Positions 5,476 through 8,368 of a stretch of 8,368 nt of DNA are shown here, in pieces. The stretch comes from Acidobacteriota bacterium (lineage in GTDB: Bacteria > Acidobacteriota > Blastocatellia > Pyrinomonadales > Pyrinomonadaceae). Each line of letters opens with the position of its first letter. Within the stretch, counting starts at the first letter, position 1. The position numbers were made by a program, and so were the translations under genes. The notes beneath the pieces were generated by a model. It was not told where the DNA came from, ran no database searches, and was given only the letters and a program-made list of their open reading frames with translations. The stretch covers positions 1 to 8,368 of the forward strand of contig JAHEEZ010000163.1 of NCBI GenBank assembly GCA_024640445.1, read 5' to 3'.

Positions 5476-5860
5476 CGACAGTCCCATAAGCCGAATTCTG
5501 TTATCCCGCCGAAGCGGAACGGTAATCATTCATCTGGGCCGTTTGTTGCCAAACGGCTCTTGCGACCTACCCGGAAACGCCTCCCGAATCGCTTCGGGAA
5601 CCCGGACGAGCAACCCGGATCTCGTTTCCCTATTTGGTCTTGCACCTCGAGGAGTTTGCCTGGCCGCGAATGTCACCACCCGCGCCGGTGGGCTCTTACC
5701 CCACCATTTCACCCATCACCTTTCGGCTGGTTTGTTTTCTGTTGCACTTGTCGTCGCCCGGCAATGCCGGACGCCCGGCCGTTAGCCGGCTCGATGCTCT
5801 ACGGTGTTCGGACTTTCCTCCCTCATTCCTAAGAATGAGAGCGATTACCGGAACTGCTCG
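5476..5860 (-). ncRNA. rnpB: RNase P RNA, bacterial type A
   Basis: This is the catalytic RNA of RNase P, which removes 5' leaders from tRNA precursors. On the minus strand, P1 is CGAgCAGTTCC (5860-5850) pairing with GGGACTGTCG (5485-5476). A P3 hairpin, CTCATTC-TTAG-GAATGAG (5839-5822), is followed by the universal GAGGAAAGTCC (5820-5810). The conserved GACCAAATAGGG occurs at 5639-5628, and GGGTAGG near 5566-5573 supplies the GGU that pairs with the tRNA CCA end. ACAGAATTCGGCTTA at 5501-5487 is the classical 3' conserved block. The length of about 385 is typical. Outside P1, GCCCCG (5871-5866) can pair with CGGGGC (5470-5465), so the primary transcript may extend to about 5465-5871. Open reading frames seen inside this interval are accidental. 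Confidence 0.96.
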
Positions 5861-5878
5861 ATTTACGGGGCGTGCCCT

Positions 5879-5908
5879 ACTATAGCAAAAGTTGTTGAAC
5901 AACAACAA
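5879..5908 (-). promoter_or_regulatory. Promoter of rnpB
   Basis: On the minus strand there is a TATAGT -10 (5884-5879) with a TTGTTG -35 at 5908-5903 (18-bp spacer); a second TTGTTG three bases closer would give a 15-bp spacer. The predicted start near 5872 falls exactly where the outer GCCCCG strand of the extended P1 begins, which supports the call. A GTTGTT-G-AACAAC dyad (5891-5903) occupies the spacer and could be an operator. Confidence 0.65.
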
Positions 5909-5916
5909 CCCAGTTA

Positions 5917-5938
5917 TTACACATTGTTATGTGTGTAA
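5917..5938. promoter_or_regulatory. Inverted repeat TTACACA-N8-TGTGTAA upstream of rnpB
   Basis: A perfect 7-bp dyad with an 8-base spacer sits just upstream of the rnpB -35 region, about 33 bp from the -10. Its symmetry, spacing and AT-richness are those of a binding site for a dimeric regulator. It could also be a small cruciform. Which protein binds it, if any, is unknown. Confidence 0.4.
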
Positions 5939-6047
5939 CTTTTTGCCTTATCCGACGTCAAGCGGCGGATATTCCGGCTCACCCGGAGATTTCTTCGCAG
6001 ATTCGTTTCGGTCGTAGGAACTAAATTGTTAAAGGGGGTTAAATTTT
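5939..6047. other. Gene-free remainder of the ptsI-rnpB intergenic region
   Basis: The whole gap between ptsI and rnpB is about 220 bp. Besides the promoter, dyad and terminator listed separately, it holds two weak stems: ATCCG/CGGAT at about 5950-5970 and TCCGG-CTCAC-CCGGA at 5973-5987. Neither has a T-tract. No open reading frame with a ribosome binding site was seen. Confidence 0.5.
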
Positions 6048-6079
6048 AGAAAAATTCGTAATACCTTCGGACGAAGGTA
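6048..6079 (-). terminator. Probable intrinsic terminator of ptsI
   Basis: On the minus strand, seven bases after the ptsI stop, TACCTTCG and CGAAGGTA form a perfect 8-bp stem around TC (6079-6062). In practice this would be a 7-bp stem with a 4-base loop. It is followed by TTACGAATTTTTC, so the T-run starts about seven bases after the stem. That distance weakens the call. Confidence 0.55.
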
Positions 6080-6085
6080 CTATCT

Positions 6086-7912
6086 TCATCTTCTGCGGAA
6101 AGACAGGAGATGCTCAAAATCCACCAGATGAGCCCATTTTTCGCGGTATATCTCCCGAACCTGCTCGTCTTTTGCATCCCCGTCATCGAGCTTTTCGATC
6201 TTTTTGAGAACATCGGCGCATTCCTCGCTGGCGATGTTTGCAACGAGATGCCTGATTCGGGCAATGGAATTGACGTTCATACTCAGTTCCGTCGCCCCGA
6301 GCGCGATGAGGATCGGAACGTATAATGGAGAGCCCGCCATCTCACCGCAGACTATCGCCGGCTTGCCCGCACGTTCCGCCGCCCTGATCACTATCCTGAG
6401 GCTCTCGATCACAGAGCTGTGAAGGGTCCTGAACCAGTCCGCCACTTCTTCGTTGTCCCGGTCGACCGCAAGCAGGTACTGGACGAGGTCATTCGTGCCT
6501 ATGTTGATAAAGTCAGATTCTTCAAGGATGCGCTCTATCGACAGCACCGCCGCGGGAACCTCGACCATGACACCGATCTCGGGATCTCCACATGGAAGCC
6601 TTCCTTCTCGAAGCGCATTCTTTTCAGCCTCGATGACATACTTAGCCCATCGAATCTCTCCGACATCCGAGATCATCGGCAGGACTATGCTGATATGGTT
6701 TCCATCGGAAGCCCGAAGAAGCGCGCGGATCTGCGTTCGGAACTCTTCCTCGTACCTCATGCTGAGGCGTATGCCCCGCATGCCGAGAGCGGGGTTCTTT
6801 TCCTTGTTAAGTCTGCCGCCCGCGATCTGATCAATGCTCAGATCGAACGTCCTGATCCGTATGCCATGCGCATTCGCTTCCGAAGCGATCCTTGAATATG
6901 TTTCAACCTGCTCTTCTTCTGACGGAAACCCGCGGTTCTGATTAAAGAGGAATTCCGATCGGTAGAGTCCGATCCCTTTCGCGCCCAGTCTGCCTGCCGC
7001 GCCGTAATTCCGTGTGATATCCAGATTGGCCCTGATAGTGATTGAATGCCCGTCAAGCGTTTCAAGCGCCCCGGCATCGCCCTCACCGAGGTTAAATGTG
7101 TCTTCCGGCGCCTTAAAAGCGGCAAACCGCTCGGCGGTGTCTTGTTGCGGCCGCAGAACTACCTGACCCGAGAAACCGTCGACGATCATACGGTCACCCG
7201 TTTCGACAGCGCGCAACAGTCCTTTTATTCCGGTTACTGCCGGAAGATCGAGTTCTCGGGCCAGAATGAACGTGTGAGAGGTCCATCCTCCGTTCTCCGT
7301 CACCACCGCCACAGGGTTTCTTTTGCTGAGTTCGATGAGAGTCGATGGATTTAGCTCGGTCGCTACGATAATGGTGTTCTCATTGAGCGAATAACCTTGC
7401 TGACTACCCCCGCCCAAGGCGCTCAGAAGGCGTTCCCCCACGTCTTCAAGATCGATGTACTTTTCTTGAAGATGCTTGTCCGAAAGCGATTTGTATCTGC
7501 TGACGTATTTGTCGATGACCACTTTCACCGCCCATTCGGCGTTTACCCTCTGCTCGGAAACCATCGACTCGATCTGCGTTATAAGGGAGCGGTCTTCGAG
7601 AAAGAGTCTGTGGGTCTCGAAAATCCGCGCCCGGTCCCCACCTCCGCCATAGGTGCCTTCGCTGATGTTTGTGAGCTGTTCTTTGGCCGCTTCGACCGCC
7701 TCTCGGAATCGCTCTATCTCCTTATCTGTCGCTCCGCCTTCGATGGGGCGCCGGTAGAATTGACGCTTTCGGCCATGCAGGCACAGAACCGTGCCGATGC
7801 TGACACCCCTGGAGACCGCCCGTCCTGAGAGGGTCAATTCTCCGAATTCGGAATTGTCCGGCTGAGATAGATTTTTTACGGTCGTTTGGTGGGTCATCTG
7901 GTGAAACTTCAT
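6086..7912 (-). CDS. ptsI: Phosphoenolpyruvate-protein phosphotransferase (PTS enzyme I)
   Basis: Enzyme I takes phosphate from PEP onto a histidine and passes it to HPr, feeding the PTS sugar-uptake or nitrogen-regulatory branch in the cytoplasm. The 608-residue protein has the N-terminal HPr-binding/phosphohistidine region (about 28-255) with the phospho-acceptor His213 in GGWTSHTFILARELDLPAV. The C-terminal PEP-binding barrel covers about 285-560. Conserved active-site residues are visible: Arg318 (GLYRSE), Arg354 (RIRTFD), Glu451 (MVEVPAAV), Asn474/Asp475 (IGTNDLVQY), Arg485 (AVDRDNE) and Cys522 (VCGEMAG). The usual DIGGDK motif is instead DLSIDQ (357-362). There is no GAF domain, so it is ptsI-type, not ptsP. 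About 28 residues precede the usual N-terminal strand. The first ATG and the next (Met6) both lack a clear ribosome binding site, so the exact start is uncertain. It lies 40 bp after the AIM24 gene. No HPr or enzyme II gene is visible. Confidence 0.93.
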   Translation of the reverse strand: MKFHQMTHQTTVKNLSQPDNSEFGELTLSGRAVSRGVSIGTVLCLHGRKRQFYRRPIEGGATDKEIERFREAVEAAKEQLTNISEGTYGGGGDRARIFETHRLFLEDRSLITQIESMVSEQRVNAEWAVKVVIDKYVSRYKSLSDKHLQEKYIDLEDVGERLLSALGGGSQQGYSLNENTIIVATELNPSTLIELSKRNPVAVVTENGGWTSHTFILARELDLPAVTGIKGLLRAVETGDRMIVDGFSGQVVLRPQQDTAERFAAFKAPEDTFNLGEGDAGALETLDGHSITIRANLDITRNYGAAGRLGAKGIGLYRSEFLFNQNRGFPSEEEQVETYSRIASEANAHGIRIRTFDLSIDQIAGGRLNKEKNPALGMRGIRLSMRYEEEFRTQIRALLRASDGNHISIVLPMISDVGEIRWAKYVIEAEKNALREGRLPCGDPEIGVMVEVPAAVLSIERILEESDFINIGTNDLVQYLLAVDRDNEEVADWFRTLHSSVIESLRIVIRAAERAGKPAIVCGEMAGSPLYVPILIALGATELSMNVNSIARIRHLVANIASEECADVLKKIEKLDDGDAKDEQVREIYREKWAHLVDFEHLLSFRRR

Positions 7913-7952
7913 TCAAAAGGACGATAACTGAATGTGCGCGCGTTGTGTCAGC

Positions 7953-8368
7953 TCATATCGAAGTGAATCCGCCGCCGCTACCGCCCTGGTTTGGAAAGAA
8001 TGGTTTCAGAAGGCCGGCGAACGCCCTAAGATTCCTTGTCTGGATCAGGATCTCGCCTGGCCCTTGAAATTCGGCGACAAGCCCCTCGCCGCTTAGGAAG
8101 CTCCGGAAGAATCCGCTTTTCGCGGCTTTCCTTATATCGTAGCTCATTGAGGCCTCCCAGGCGACGAGATGCCCAGTATCCACAACATATCGCTCACCCG
8201 CCTTCAAAACTTTCTTGTGGATCGCACCGAATGAAGAGACCAGCAAAAGACCGTTTCCGGTGATATGAAGTAAGAAAAGACCCTCACCGCCGAAGAAAGA
8301 CTTCATTCCGCCGAACTTGGTATCCACGTTCAACGAAACGTCTCCTGCCATATACGAGCTTGACTGGA
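7953..8368 (-). CDS. AIM24 family protein, C-terminal part (5' end beyond right edge)
   Basis: The reading frame is open from the right edge to a TGA at 7955-7953. It contains a Met at 8351-8349, but codons upstream of it stay open (…QSSSY), and that Met falls in the middle of the family's beta-rich fold, so the gene begins outside the window. Family features are VDTKFGGMKSFFGGEGLFLLHITGNG, LLLVSSFGAI, ERYVVDTGHLVAWEASMSYDI, and a Gly-rich end (FPNQGGSGGGFTSI) after LIQTRNL. AIM24/TIGR00266 proteins form a compact beta structure related to tryptophan RNA-binding attenuator-like folds. Their function in bacteria is not established. It is on the same strand as ptsI with a 40-bp gap and no terminator between, so co-transcription is likely. 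Confidence 0.9.
   Translation of the reverse strand, partial: QSSSYMAGDVSLNVDTKFGGMKSFFGGEGLFLLHITGNGLLLVSSFGAIHKKVLKAGERYVVDTGHLVAWEASMSYDIRKAAKSGFFRSFLSGEGLVAEFQGPGEILIQTRNLRAFAGLLKPFFPNQGGSGGGFTSI

Noticed and set aside
5530..5712. Frames inside 5417-5908 on both strands, including a 60-codon leftward one
   Set aside because: The interval is RNase P RNA with all conserved blocks; open frames are accidental.
6419..6895. Rightward 158-codon frame inside ptsI
   Set aside because: Antisense shadow of the enzyme I barrel; no motif or ribosome binding site.
8349..8351. ATG as the start of the AIM24 gene
   Set aside because: The frame stays open to the window edge, no ribosome binding site precedes this ATG, and the protein would lack the first half of the conserved fold.

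Overview
The window looks like a chromosomal segment of a Gram-negative environmental bacterium, most likely an acidobacterium close to the Blastocatellia. That assignment is an inference from the style of the proteins (secreted M14 and M28 peptidases of the long type, a membrane TPR protein paired with a small zinc-ribbon protein, an isolated PTS enzyme I) and from the repeat-rich intergenic DNA. No rRNA or other taxonomic marker apart from RNase P RNA is present. No CRISPR array, tRNA, insertion sequence, phage gene or recognisable defence system was seen.

Left part (1-3132). The 5' portion of a secreted M14 zinc-carboxypeptidase-like gene runs leftward off the window. It is divergent from a complete secreted M28 metallopeptidase gene (784-2901). 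The 299-bp divergent intergenic region and the 231-bp region after the M28 gene both hold inverted-repeat elements with related GCGTCTTTGCGG / GCAGAGGACGC-type sequences. The downstream region also has a short GC-rich hairpin and four tandem 9-bp units that end just before the next gene.

Middle (3133-5154). A complete prepilin peptidase gene (pilD type, A24) reads rightward. It meets head-on, with a 4-bp gap, a leftward two-gene unit: a membrane-anchored TPR protein followed 2 bp later by a small membrane protein with a CxxC...CxxxC zinc ribbon resembling the PP0621 family. Neither of those two has a known function.

Right part (5098-8368), all leftward. The bacterial type A RNase P RNA gene (rnpB) has its own promoter. 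It is followed about 50 bp later by a small ribbon-helix-helix protein gene that ends at a good intrinsic terminator, so the two are probably co-transcribed. Upstream of rnpB lies a PTS enzyme I gene (ptsI) with its own hairpin terminator, preceded by the 3' part of an AIM24-family gene that runs off the right edge.

Most of the window is ordinary housekeeping and secreted-peptidase content, and I do not see a convincing new multi-gene system. The points most worth checking are active-site departures in the M14, M28 and enzyme I proteins, the rnpB-RHH transcription unit, the repeat elements around the M28 gene, and the TPR/zinc-ribbon pair.
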